Of a stretch of 37,632 bases of DNA, positions 26,101-33,461 are shown in pieces; within the stretch, counting starts at the first letter, position 1; each line of letters begins with the position of its first letter. Source of the stretch: a virus. The stretch covers positions 1-37,632 of IMG/VR virus record IMGVR_UViG_3300034082_004705; one strand, 5' to 3'. The notes under the pieces were generated by a model. That model was not told the origin of the DNA and searched no databases. It worked only from the letters and a program-made list of their open reading frames with translations. The position numbers were made by a program, and so were the translations under genes.

Positions 26101-29100
26101 TTGCTGGCGTGGCCTTGGTGATCGTGAAGGTCTGGGTGGCGCTTCCAGTGTAGTTCGCATTGGTTACCGTTGCCGTAACTGCGTAGTTGCCGGCGTTGGT
26201 CGGTGGTGTCGAGGTCGGGCTGTAATTTGTGCTACCAATCCCGCTGTAGCTGTAGGTAAAGCCCGTGGAGATGCCCGATGCGGAGGCGGTGAATGTTTTT
26301 TGAGTGCCGCTGTAAACGAGGCTGGCAGGGGCCGTAAATGCGATGTTACTCGAGTTGAGTGCCACGGTGTTGGTCGTGATACTTACCGTGGAGGAAACCG
26401 GATTGTAATTGGCTGTATCGGTGGGCGTGAAAGTGATCGGGTGATTTGAGGCTCCGGCACTTGGAGTCGTGCTCGGGGTGTTGAATGCAAAAACGCCCGG
26501 CACGCTCGCCGTGCCGTTGCTCAAGCTTGAGGCAGCAAGCGATTGGCCGTAGGAGATCGCCGAGACGGTGGGATTGCTGGTGATCGTCGGCGTGGCCTTG
26601 CCAATGGCGAAATCGAGGCTCTTCGTGCCCGTGTAATTCGCATCATTGATCGAGACAGTCACGGTGTAGCTGCCCGCATAGGTTGGCGCCACAGTGCTTG
26701 GGCCATAGCTCGTTCCCGCGCGGCCCGTGTAGATGTAGGTGAAACCCGAGACACCCGCAGCTGTGGCGGCGTGGTTTTTTGAAAGTCCGTTGAAGGTGAG
26801 ATCCTCGAGAGACGGAAGAGTGATGTTTTGTGAGGAGACGGCGGCTTTGGTGACCGTGATGGTGCCGGTCGCGACCGCCGGGTTGAAGTTAACCGAGTCG
26901 GTCGGGAGGAGAGTCACGCTGAGCGGGTGGGTGCCGACTGGCAGGATCGATCCGATAGCTGGGGAATAGACCTTGGAGCTCGGAATGATCGTGTATCTGC
27001 CTTGGTTCCACCAATACGGGCTACTGGAATCAACATGATTGCTGTTAAGCGCGGTGCCGTAGGTGATGGAATTTTCGCGACTGAGGTAGTATACTATCGG
27101 CGTCACTTTGTTGATCGTGAAGTTCTGCGTGATCGTCGCGCCGTTGCCGATGGCGGTGACCGTGTAGTCGCCGGCATTGGTCGGCGCGGTGGTCGAGGCG
27201 GCGTAGGTCGTCGCTCCGCGGCCTTCGTAGCTGTAGGCGTAGGTCACGTTAAAGGTGTAGCTGCGCCCGGGAAGGCCAACGGAGGGAAACTGGGCTGAAG
27301 CGGGCGGGCTGTTTTTGCCGCGGCTGTTGTCGCCCCAGGCAACGATCGTTCCGTCCGATTTAAGGGCAATCGAGTTTCGCCATCCGGCGGCGAGGGCGAT
27401 GACGCCTGTGCCATTGACCGTTGCGGGCACCGTTGTTTCACCTCGGTCGTTGCCTCCCCATGCGACCACACTGCCATCGGACTTTATCGCGAGCGCGTGG
27501 CCGTCACCGGCCTCGATGGCAATCACGCCTGAAAGCCCGGCTGGTAGATTCCAATATGTTTCGGTGGGCTTACCCCAAGCGACCACCGATCCATCCGATT
27601 TCAATGCCAGCCCGAAGTTGGTGCCGGCCGAGATCACCGTCACGCCCGAGAGCCCTTGCGGCAGGTAGCTGAGTCCGCTCATCTCGTTGCCCCAGAAAAC
27701 GACCGTGCCATCGGCCTTGAGAGCAAGCGAACCAAACTCACCTGCGGCGATGTTTCTCACATTGGCCAAGCCCGCGGGCACATTGCATTGGCCATGGGTA
27801 TTGTCTCCCCATGCCACAACCGTGCCGTCGGTTTTGAGGGCAAGCACATGTTTTGCACTAGCCGCGATTTTATCGACCCCCGTGAGGCCGGCGGGCATCG
27901 AGCTGCTGTAGCCACCCCACGCGACCACCGTCTTATCGGATTTCAAAGCGACTGAGAGTGCATCGCCCGCTTGCACAGCGACGACTCCGCTGAGCCCGTT
28001 GGGCACGCTTGTTTGGCCATAAGTGTTTTGGCCCCATGCGAGCACCGTGCCATCGGGCTTCACTGCCAGCGTGTGATCGTTGCCCGTGGAAATTCCAGTC
28101 AGCGCGCCGAGTGCCGTCGGAAGAAATTGTTGCCCGTAGCCGAACGAACCGAAGCTCACCACCGTGCCATCGGCCTTGAGGGTGATAGTGTGATACCGGC
28201 CGGCCGAGATCGCAATGACCTCCGAGAGACCGGCAGGAATGTTGGCGAGTCCGGAGTTGTCTCGATCGCCCCATGCAACGACCGTGCCGTCGGATTTCAC
28301 CGCGACCGAGTGACTGGTTCCCGCCGAAATGGCCACCACGCCTTTGAGTCCTGCCGGAACTTTCGACTGCAATGATCCGTTGTTGCCCCATGCGACCACG
28401 GTGCCATCCGACTTAAGTGCGAGGCTGTGCCATTCGCCTGCGGAGATGGCCACCACATTGGTAAGGTCGGCTGGCGGGTAATCACGCACTCCCCAGACGA
28501 CGACCGTGCCATCCGACTTAAGCGCCATTGAGTGATATACGCCTGCCGATATAGCCACGATACCGGTAAGACCGACCGGAACAGTCGTCTGGTTGTTGTC
28601 GTTTAATCCCCAAGCGACGACCGTGCCGTCCGACTTGAGTGCAAGGTTGTGATTCCTTCGTGCCGAAATCGCCACGACGCCGCTCAAGCCTGCGGGGATG
28701 CTCGACTGACCTCGCGAGTTCTCCCCCCATGCAACGACTGTGCCGTCGGACTTGAGGGCCAGCGTGTGATAATCGCCAGCCGACACCGCAACGACATTGT
28801 TGAGGCCAGCTGGCACGTTGGTTTGGCCTTGGTTATTGGTGCCGAATGCCGATACGGTGCCATCCGACTTGAGGACGACGGAATGAATGCGGCCAGCCGA
28901 AACGAAAGGCTCATTGCGAGGCGCGCTCGCGCTTTGGAAATTTTTTGGCGATCCATCGTAAGTGAGGCTGCTCGGCGGATAGAGCGTCGCGGAAGGCGAC
29001 GATTCGCGATTGGCGATGCCGTAGAGGTTGAAGCTGCCGCTGGCGGGAGTGATGGTGATCGTGGCTGCTCCGCTGGAGTCCGCCAGGTACTTATAGTCGA

Positions 29101-31900
29101 TGCGAATCCCATTGTTGTTTCCAAACTCGTTTTGATTCACAGCGACCTGCCCCATCACGCCTTGCAGAGTGAAGTCGCGTCTCGTGGAATCTGCTCCGAC
29201 CGAAAAGAGCGACAAGACATAGCGCGTGCCGGGGATCAGGCCACGCAGCGTCACCGTCTGGACGGCGCTGCTGCCATAGACAAAATCATTGGCGAGGCTG
29301 CGGCTGGCATCGCTGAGATTGTTGTCATCGTTGATCGTAAAACTTCCGAAATTTGTCGTGGAGAGTTTTCCCTCAACCGACGGATTTCCGCCAGCAATAC
29401 CTGTGAAGGAAATTCCGCCAAGAGAAAAGGAATCGGATGATCCAAACGAGTACGCATGCGTGTAGCGATACCTGGGATCAAGGCCGCTCGTCGCGGCTGC
29501 GGTCCATGGCACGATCGTCCAGCGGGAGGCATCGATCTTCAGTTGGACCACTGTCGCCGAGGCGAACTGGCCATCCCAGGCCTTGATCGTAAAAGCATTC
29601 TGCAGGCCGGTGGTGCCAATCGTCGGTGTCCAGCGCAGCTTTTCACCGGCGGCGATCAAAGTGGTTCCAGGCACGACCGCGGCCCAAGCCGAGCTACTCC
29701 ATTTTTGCAATGTGCCGGAGCTGACCGCCTCGATCCGAAACGAGATCACATCACCATCGACATCCGCCTCATCGGCCGCGGCGGCGATCGAGGTGTAAGA
29801 AATTTCCATGGGCTCGCCTTCTGTCTGGCCCGAGATGATGTCGACCGCCGTAAGTGTGGGTGCATCGGTGCTTGGTGAAACCGACACGACCGCCTGCACC
29901 GGAGTGGCGGACTCCAGCGGGGCATCATCACGCGCCACCACCTTCAATGCGGATTGCGGCCCGTTGGCGTTGGGATCGGGAGTCCAGTAGCCAATCAAAC
30001 TGGCAGTGATCACTTTGTTGGTCGACGCATTCCACGGCGTGGCGCTGCCTTCGCTGGTGCCGATTTTCAAGCTGCCAGTTGTGACTTCCTTCACCACGAA
30101 ACTGGTGACGGCGCTGTCGATATCGGCCTCGTCGCCCTTTGCCATCAGATCTGCAAAGGTGATCAGAATCGAGGAGTCTTCGGTGCCTGCGGTGACGGGA
30201 CCCGAAAAACTCGTGAGCGTCGGCGCGTCGTTGACCGCCCCGACGGACACCTTCACTGTCTTGGTTGCCGCGGAATAAAGCGCGCCATCGTAAGCCTTGA
30301 TCGTGAAAGCGTCGCGCACCCCGTTGACGGAGTCAGGCGGTGTCCAAACGAGGTTTTCGCCCGCAGCGATCGATGTTGTTCCGGCGGTGATCGGTGTGCC
30401 ATTTTTCGTGAGCGTGCCACCGAGAAGTGACTCGATGCGGAAAGAGATCGGATCGATTGCCCAGCCATTATAAATAGCGGTACTCGTATTGTTCGGATCC
30501 GTGGCTCCCACTGCGGCGGCAAGGGTTGCGTAGGAGATGGTGAGCGGCGTGTTCTCGACGCCGCCTGAAATCGTTGCCGCTGATGTGCTGGCAAAATCCG
30601 GAGCCTGATTGGTGATCGTGAAGGACACCGGCAGAGTGCAGGTCCCAAAGCCATTGGAGGCGCGGATGTTCACCTGATAAACACCAGCACTGCCACTGCG
30701 TGGATAGCCGGAGACGACGCCACCCGTGCTCATCGTCAGACCATCAGGCAACCCGGTGGCGGTGAATATCTTGGGATCCGTGCCGGCCACATAGTAGTAG
30801 TAGCTGAAGCCACTGCCGACGGCCACCGTGTGTGCCCTCGCTGCCGCTGGAGCGCCATAGAAATAGGGAGCTTGGATCGGCAGGTTATGGGTGGTGCGGT
30901 CGGACCAGATGGTCGGGGTCCCTTCGCGCGGGCTAACTGAAATCCGGTTGTTGCCAATCGAGAGCGGGAACGTGGCGGTGAATGTTACTCGCGTGAAGCT
31001 GCTGCTATTGCGAGTGACATTGATGTATTTACTCGCAACTTGAATGTTGTTGCGATACATGTAGACATAGCCGTTGTTCGACCAGTTGTCGTGGCCGACG
31101 TAGAATTCGCCGCGCAGGTCGAATGCCATCGTCACGGTGGCGGTGCCGTTCTGGTTGTTGGTCCAGCTCGTGATCTGGGAATTCCAAGTCTCGATGTCGT
31201 TCCAATGGATGCTCGCAATTGCGTCGATTTCATCGCCAAAGTCCCCTTGCAGGGATACATCTGCCCTCTCGTAACTGGCGGCGCTGGCGATAATCCGATC
31301 GCTCAATCTGCCGACCTCAAACTCCAAATTTGTATCGCCACCCATGCCAGTGACATCCGTGCTGGCTGCAACGCGGGCATGCATCGATGTAGCCAACTGA
31401 TTGACGAAGGATCGTCCTTGGTCTGTCTCCGCAACGCGGCAGCCGTAGAGGAGAATTTGTGCGTCGGCGGAGAGCGATTCGCTCCATGCGGTGACCTGCT
31501 GCGAATAGGCGTGAAGGGAGGTTGTATCGAATGCCTGTGTGCCAAACCAGAGCTTTCCATCGCTGCCGTGCGAAATGACGCGAAGAACATCGATGTCTGT
31601 CAAAGCGCCCAGCGCCTTGGTGATTTGCGCAATGACATCGCCATTACCGTCGATTGGAATCACTTGTGAGCCGACCAGTTCCTCTTTGGGAATGCTGAAG
31701 GCCACTGCGGAATCGATCAGCACCACGCTGCGTGCGTGTACCTTGAGCGCGACCTCCGATGCGATCAGCTGCCGCATGCCAAGGGCTTGCAGACCGATGA
31801 AAATCCAAAGCAGACCAATGAATAGGGTGTTCACCAAGCACCAACAATGCGCGCGAATCGAAAATTTCTCAGAGCTAACGAGGGTCTTTTTTTTTTGCAT
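20159..31900 (-). CDS. giant secreted surface protein: DUF4347, RCC1 propellers, MBG-like repeats, FN3
   Basis: 3913 residues. There is a hydrophobic leader at about 22-42 (LVNTLFIGLLWIFIG). DUF4347 spans about 55-200, with His111 in ISHGSDGKLWFG and Cys154 in ILLYGCRVAETDQG. Then come Ig/cadherin-like modules (about 220-780), an unassigned beta domain, and RCC1 blades of the type HSLALKSDGTVVAWG in three blocks: 14 blades (about 1000-1530), 7 (about 2030-2330) and 7 (about 2580-2830). Between and after them are many about 80-residue repeats (ITYGQSLAASS-type, then FTFTPTDTANY-type) that look like MBG/Ig adhesin repeats, an extra propeller-like part (about 3300-3550), an MBG domain (about 3625), an FN3-like domain (about 3700-3790), and a C-terminal sandwich ending RFIRLKVSR as in the other secreted proteins. 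It is most likely a long adhesin. An A10 tract follows the start codon. Confidence 0.9.
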   Translation of the reverse strand: MQKKKTLVSSEKFSIRAHCWCLVNTLFIGLLWIFIGLQALGMRQLIASEVALKVHARSVVLIDSAVAFSIPKEELVGSQVIPIDGNGDVIAQITKALGALTDIDVLRVISHGSDGKLWFGTQAFDTTSLHAYSQQVTAWSESLSADAQILLYGCRVAETDQGRSFVNQLATSMHARVAASTDVTGMGGDTNLEFEVGRLSDRIIASAASYERADVSLQGDFGDEIDAIASIHWNDIETWNSQITSWTNNQNGTATVTMAFDLRGEFYVGHDNWSNNGYVYMYRNNIQVASKYINVTRNSSSFTRVTFTATFPLSIGNNRISVSPREGTPTIWSDRTTHNLPIQAPYFYGAPAAARAHTVAVGSGFSYYYYVAGTDPKIFTATGLPDGLTMSTGGVVSGYPRSGSAGVYQVNIRASNGFGTCTLPVSFTITNQAPDFASTSAATISGGVENTPLTISYATLAAAVGATDPNNTSTAIYNGWAIDPISFRIESLLGGTLTKNGTPITAGTTSIAAGENLVWTPPDSVNGVRDAFTIKAYDGALYSAATKTVKVSVGAVNDAPTLTSFSGPVTAGTEDSSILITFADLMAKGDEADIDSAVTSFVVKEVTTGSLKIGTSEGSATPWNASTNKVITASLIGYWTPDPNANGPQSALKVVARDDAPLESATPVQAVVSVSPSTDAPTLTAVDIISGQTEGEPMEISYTSIAAAADEADVDGDVISFRIEAVSSGTLQKWSSSAWAAVVPGTTLIAAGEKLRWTPTIGTTGLQNAFTIKAWDGQFASATVVQLKIDASRWTIVPWTAAATSGLDPRYRYTHAYSFGSSDSFSLGGISFTGIAGGNPSVEGKLSTTNFGSFTINDDNNLSDASRSLANDFVYGSSAVQTVTLRGLIPGTRYVLSLFSVGADSTRRDFTLQGVMGQVAVNQNEFGNNNGIRIDYKYLADSSGAATITITPASGSFNLYGIANRESSPSATLYPPSSLTYDGSPKNFQSASAPRNEPFVSAGRIHSVVLKSDGTVSAFGTNNQGQTNVPAGLNNVVAVSAGDYHTLALKSDGTVVAWGENSRGQSSIPAGLSGVVAISARRNHNLALKSDGTVVAWGLNDNNQTTVPVGLTGIVAISAGVYHSMALKSDGTVVVWGVRDYPPADLTNVVAISAGEWHSLALKSDGTVVAWGNNGSLQSKVPAGLKGVVAISAGTSHSVAVKSDGTVVAWGDRDNSGLANIPAGLSEVIAISAGRYHTITLKADGTVVSFGSFGYGQQFLPTALGALTGISTGNDHTLAVKPDGTVLAWGQNTYGQTSVPNGLSGVVAVQAGDALSVALKSDKTVVAWGGYSSSMPAGLTGVDKIAASAKHVLALKTDGTVVAWGDNTHGQCNVPAGLANVRNIAAGEFGSLALKADGTVVFWGNEMSGLSYLPQGLSGVTVISAGTNFGLALKSDGSVVAWGKPTETYWNLPAGLSGVIAIEAGDGHALAIKSDGSVVAWGGNDRGETTVPATVNGTGVIALAAGWRNSIALKSDGTIVAWGDNSRGKNSPPASAQFPSVGLPGRSYTFNVTYAYSYEGRGATTYAASTTAPTNAGDYTVTAIGNGATITQNFTINKVTPIVYYLSRENSITYGTALNSNHVDSSSPYWWNQGRYTIIPSSKVYSPAIGSILPVGTHPLSVTLLPTDSVNFNPAVATGTITVTKAAVSSQNITLPSLEDLTFNGLSKNHAATAAGVSGFTYIYTGRAGTSYGPSTVAPTYAGSYTVTVSINDANYTGTKSLDFAIGKATPTITSNPTVSAISYGQSLAASSLSNGTASVPGVFAFNTPSTTPSAGASNHPITFTPTDTANYNPVSSTVSITTNTVALNSSNIAFTAPASLVYSGTQKTFTASASGISTGFTYSYSGIGSTNYSPTSTPPTNAGNYAVTATVTNANYTGSATQTFTITKATPAITWATPASISYGTALSATQLNAATSVAGSFVYSPASGVTLATGARTLQAIFTPTDTANYNSATASVPILVSSSSRPISLIAPPSLTYDGTAKTHAVSQMPHIAAGFAHSLAIKADGTVVAWGSNSDDQSNVPVNLSGVIQVTAGFYHSLALKADGSVVGWGKNDKHQRANIQGSFAPYTGYSLSPNPPYLVLDPPAPTITNGIAVAGGGRLSLVLKADGTVAAIGMKDNGSNMPTTQEHALKIPAGLTGVIAIAAGWDHALALKSDGTVVAWDGNQYGESTVPAGLSGVVAIAAGQDHSIALKSDGTVVAWGRNNFGQCTVPSSVTNVVAIASGDNESYALKKDGSLVYWGSFGSNEVVSSGSGVIAISAGASHLLMLKSDGSLLGWGDNNSSQISLPAAVATSVGNFAYSFSYAGRAGTTYAASSTAPTNAGHYTLTVTSTDQNFSGSKTVDFTIAKSTPALTSLPVAAIITEGQALSAVTLNGGSASVNGTFAFSTPSFIPPAGASTQSITFTPTDSNNYHSVTASITVLVEGENAATPTISSLPSASAITLGQLLNSSTLSGGIASVPGTFEFSFPFASPNPGPASQSVTFIPADIAHYKAVTFSVPMTVYDGIVSPLNLAVVPPASLAYDGLAKPFRVSRSSLLSAGRWGHVLVVKSDGTVFATGDNSAGQCNVPAGLTGVVAVASGISSSMALKSDGTVIEWGASWMGMAPSDLSGVVAIARGSNHALALKSNGTVVAWGDNAAGQCNVPAGLLNVVGITGSDSTSYALKSDGTVVAWGAQPTIPDGLNGVIAIHASSDGGMVALKSNGMVVALGLEAPPAGLNEVVAVAAGRNHRVALKSDGTVVAWGSGTPFTPTGSNVNLVPWNLTNVVAIAAGDNRSYAMKADGSVVWWGNGSGTAAYRVNGEVYRTPEGVAVSVPELQSILTTSSAGFAFSSTYTGRDSTTYAASVTPPTEPGDYTVTVTSTDPDFAATKTIDFTITKGRPTILSIPYRSGITYGESLASYPLLGGTASVPGTFAFENPGTIPNAGESLHNLVFTPTDTEHYQPVTVSIKVKVDKANPLLVALPAVTRAIHGQTLAEATLANGITSVSGTFTFTSTAPVSAGTMRQTVTFTPDDTTNYNALTAELDVTVAPATPSVLTSPTATPIAAGQTLSSSTLIGGEASVEGTFTWENSNTAPDTGTTTQNFVFTPNDTANYTSTTGTVSVTVNKATPTVTTPPIASAITYGQSLSHSTLDGGIASVAGTFAWTNPATEPDAGTATHAFTFTPDDTTNYQAAAGTVSVTVHKALASITLGNLNASYDGTAKSASVSTTPEGLTTILTYNGESTAPSDVGAYEVVATIDDANFTGTKSELLTIAQTRLFGIGGDPLGQTTSSVMTLAGMPSIQGIACDGTRIFVNSSASEIRVYDLNGTWIESHAVENLPPLGNNQMAFAGGYLYARNDDSLYRISTTDWSSTLVAVDSSHPMLTCAWWMYGSLFDTPDGKLGVMGPTVDGQFTVRLYQLSSDGLTLTWERDQVINDTWSTDEHGMACDGVYFYRMSMLDGCKVYDLATGEIVHGGEGWNLWSAADGGTIDNPTWLTRNHRTGQLIAGEYQADHLLVFTPDDGINFTAPQSMIYDGSGKVFSASSTVPCTFAYTYKGIGITSYGPTTEAPKNAGNYVVTASSTDSSLEGSSILPFIIVPKNLTVTSDAKTKLYGAVDPALTYQSSGLEGEDEITGSLNRAPGENAGSYSILQGSITAGANYAISYISSDLIIEKVPISPTNFLAAQTTNFTIDLSWTPDGTQNSVCTGFLISHKPSASETWTENAVGAEASTFSVSSLLPGTVYHFRIVALNGTDRSSQVTTTLTTWTSLEEWRFTNFGTIANSGNAADNANPSNDGMPNLMKYALGMSANARSNQASLNTQMNANGRLTLTFRRAREDLIYIVEGSDDLITWSIIATNPGAAGETVTVTDTAPIHTSKRFIRLKVSR

Positions 31901-32038
31901 GGAATGACGATTTTTTCTAGATCTACGGCTGAGCCAACAATTACATTCAGAAGCCGGCTATATCAATTATGGATTATTTCAGTCTTGTTGGAATGTCAGG
32001 AATTCGCTTTTCGAATTGATTTACATCGAGAAAAAACC

Positions 32039-32131
32039 ATGCAAACACCGTTGAATTCATCTCGTAATTGGCACTTTATTCGCTGCTTTATTAGCTTTTC
32101 CGCCCTCTTAGTCAATACATTATTTATTTAG
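32039..32131 (+). CDS. possible leader-peptide remnant or small membrane peptide
   Basis: A 30-codon ORF beginning MQTPLNSSRN and ending FSALLVNTLFI. The last residues repeat LVNTLFI from the leader of the neighbouring giant protein, and both begin MQ, although codons differ and the gene points the opposite way. It could be the stump of a second giant-type gene or chance. The rest of 31901-32175 is AT-rich and shows no other feature. Confidence 0.25.
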   Translation: MQTPLNSSRNWHFIRCFISFSALLVNTLFI

Positions 32132-32175
32132 TCGGATTTTTTCTCTCAGGAAGATTTGTCGAGCAGGCACCAAGC

Positions 32176-32319
32176 ATGATAGCTCTCAATGTCATTCCCT
32201 TTATCGATACATCCGTCGGTGTCATCGTCTTTGCCGCCGCTTCGATTCTCAAAGACATGGTGAACCGCATCGGTGACCTGCTCGACGACGGCAAGCTGAA
32301 CAAGAGCTTCCGTGGTTGA
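32176..32319 (+). pseudogene. 5'-truncated copy of the 63-aa membrane protein gene
   Basis: 47 codons beginning MIALNVIPFIDTSVGVIVF and ending LLDDGKLNKSFRG, nearly identical to residues 19-63 of the 15387 protein (for example FVDT to FIDT and SVNRIG to MVNRIG). The first 18 residues are lost at a junction with AT-rich sequence, but an in-frame ATG at 32176 could still start a shorter hydrophobic peptide. It precedes the hairpin and the 74-aa gene, giving the most complete copy of the module. Confidence 0.6.
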
Positions 32320-32346
32320 TGCCACACCATTTTTCCCACGATCCGC

Positions 32347-32384
32347 CATCCGAGGTAAGAGGACCTGTTTCCCTGCCTCGGATG
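32347..32384 (+). other. conserved RNA hairpin, copy B
   Basis: CATCCGAGG (32347-32355) pairs with CCTCGGATG (32376-32384), loop 20 bases, followed by TTGCGTTTGGTGCC as in copy A. Two stem positions differ from copy A with pairing kept on both sides. It lies between the two small membrane protein genes, so it may control or process their joint transcript. Confidence 0.55.
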
Positions 32385-32413
32385 TTGCGTTTGGTGCCGC
32401 GTAGGAACACACG

Positions 32414-32638
32414 ATGAGCTCATGTGGTATTGTAGAAACTGCCCTAACCATGCGCACCCACCTCGACAGCGATTCGATTCTCACTGCCACGGTAGGCATT
32501 GCTTCTCCCGTGCTTGGAGTCATCACCTCATTCCAAGAACAGATCGAGTGGACGCTGCGTGTGGCATCACTCATCGTCGGCCTCATGGTCGGAGCCATGT
32601 CCCTGATCGCCATGGTCAAGAAGATGCGGGGGAAGTGA
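32414..32638 (+). CDS. small two-helix holin-like membrane protein (74 aa)
   Basis: 74 residues from the ATG at 32414, which has AGGA nine bases upstream (GTAGGAACACACG); an ATG at 32450 would give 62 residues. Two hydrophobic spans (TATVGIASPVLGVITSF and VASLIVGLMVGAMSLIAMV) are separated by QEQIEWTLR, with a basic end KKMRGK: the layout of a class II-type holin. A holin function is inferred from size, topology and repeated association with phage-derived genes; family not verified. A 3' half copy lies at 13703 and a 5' scrap at 18.69 kb. About 40 bases after its stop the cassette array begins, at both 13.8 and 32.68 kb. Confidence 0.6.
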   Translation: MSSCGIVETALTMRTHLDSDSILTATVGIASPVLGVITSFQEQIEWTLRVASLIVGLMVGAMSLIAMVKKMRGK

Positions 32639-32675
32639 GTGAAAACATGCGGGTGGTGTTGGACTGGGAACTAAT

Positions 32676-32812
32676 CAAGTCGTTAGGCAAGGGCTGCATA
32701 CCACACAAAACGCATAAGGTCGGCGATCACAGGTCGCTCCGGGCTTGTTCAACTAAGGACGCAGGCGAATGGGCTCGTTATCACTCACCCATTCGCTGCA
32801 CCCTTTATTGTT
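32676..32812. repeat. 137-bp repeat, copy 1 (cassette end with attC-like site)
   Basis: Starts CAAGTCGTTAGGCAAGG and ends CTTTATTGTT; by eye it matches 36704-36840 with four mismatches. It contains the attC-like site at 32747-32816 plus about 70 bases between it and a perfect GTTAGGC core at 32682-32688. The repeat marks two equivalent cassette boundaries, one next to the 74-aa gene and one next to the IS91-like element. Confidence 0.85.
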
Positions 32813-32816
32813 AGCC
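32747..32816 (-). other. attC-like site of the lipoprotein cassette
   Basis: On the minus strand it runs from GGCTAAC (close to RYYYAAC) to GTTGAAC (fits GTTRRRY). Stem arms GCAGGCGAATGGG (32761-32773) and CCCATTCGCTGC (32788-32799) pair over twelve positions with one extra G unpaired, the extrahelical base typical of attC. Total length about 70 bases. The preceding gene's TAA lies inside the first core box. Confidence 0.6.
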
Positions 32817-33299
32817 CTTGTGTTTGACTGCATCCATCACCAGCCACCCTCCACGGCGCCTTTCAAGTGTCGCCGACCAAGGCAGATATCTTCCCCCGCT
32901 GGGAGTGAAGATCATCAACGACGGGTGATCCACCGCGACTCTTGTCGCCCCGCTTGCTGAATCCGTCAATCGCCGGATTGTAACTGGACTCTGTGCGCCA
33001 TCAGCAGGATTCGTCCACCGATCAACCCCTACGCCCGGTTTGGAATACTCCATTACCCAGCCCTCCATCGTCTCCAGATCCAACTCCCAGATCGGCAGGC
33101 TCAATGCAACCTCACGCAGATCATTCTCGTTCCTCGGACTGAGCGGCTTTACGTCGGGGATGAAATTACCCTTCGTAAACACTCCCATCTTCCAGTCATC
33201 TTGGGCTTGAGAAACAACGTTCCCGCTATCAGGTCGAAGAGAACACGAAATGGCAAAGGATGCGATAAGGAGAGTGGAGAGGAACAATTTGATTCTCAT
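32811..33299 (-). CDS. cassette-borne lipoprotein, unknown function
   Basis: 162 residues. A lipoprotein signal MRIKLFLSTLLIASFAISCS has the lipobox Cys at about residue 19. The mature part (DDWKMGVFTKGNFIPDV, LSLPIWELDLETMEGWVMEY, LERRRGGWLVMDAV) is not recognised but looks like a small beta-rich periplasmic domain. The ATG is 11 bases after the core box of the preceding attC-like site and the TAA is in the core box of its own, the tight packing typical of integron cassettes. No promoter or ribosome binding site is evident, so expression would depend on outside transcription. Confidence 0.7.
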   Translation of the reverse strand: MRIKLFLSTLLIASFAISCSLRPDSGNVVSQAQDDWKMGVFTKGNFIPDVKPLSPRNENDLREVALSLPIWELDLETMEGWVMEYSKPGVGVDRWTNPADGAQSPVTIRRLTDSASGATRVAVDHPSLMIFTPSGGRYLPWSATLERRRGGWLVMDAVKHKG

Positions 33300-33309
33300 A
33301 TATTTTTGG

Positions 33310-33434
33310 GGCTAACGTCGAAGTCCTCTCACACCTGCCCGGGGGCGAGGCTTCGACTATGGGTTGAGGGTTGAATGGTCATGACGGATTGAACTCGCGG
33401 CGGGGCAGGTGTTGAGAGCGACGCCTTGTTCGGC
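33310..33434 (-). other. attC-like site between the membrane-protein and lipoprotein cassettes
   Basis: On the minus strand it runs from GCCGAACAAGGCG to CGACGTTAGCC. Arms CTCTCACACCTGCCC (33326-33340) and GGGCAGGTGTTGAGAG (33403-33418) pair over fifteen positions with one extrahelical base. The terminal loop is long (about 60 bases), like the variable loops of chromosomal-integron attC sites. The core boxes deviate slightly from the RYYYAAC/GTTRRRY consensus. Confidence 0.6.
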
Positions 33435-33461
33435 GTGCCGTTTTTTGGAGGAAGGAAGATA

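Noticed and set aside
23000-29000. RCC1 DNA repeats as a tandem satellite or CRISPR-like array
   Set aside because: The periodicity is that of coding blades of about 35-40 residues with diverged DNA; there are no constant repeats with unique spacers.
20000-31800. Many open frames of 60-260 codons on the plus strand opposite the giant gene
   Set aside because: They are antisense shadows of a repetitive coding region; their translations are arginine- and serine-rich with no domain features.
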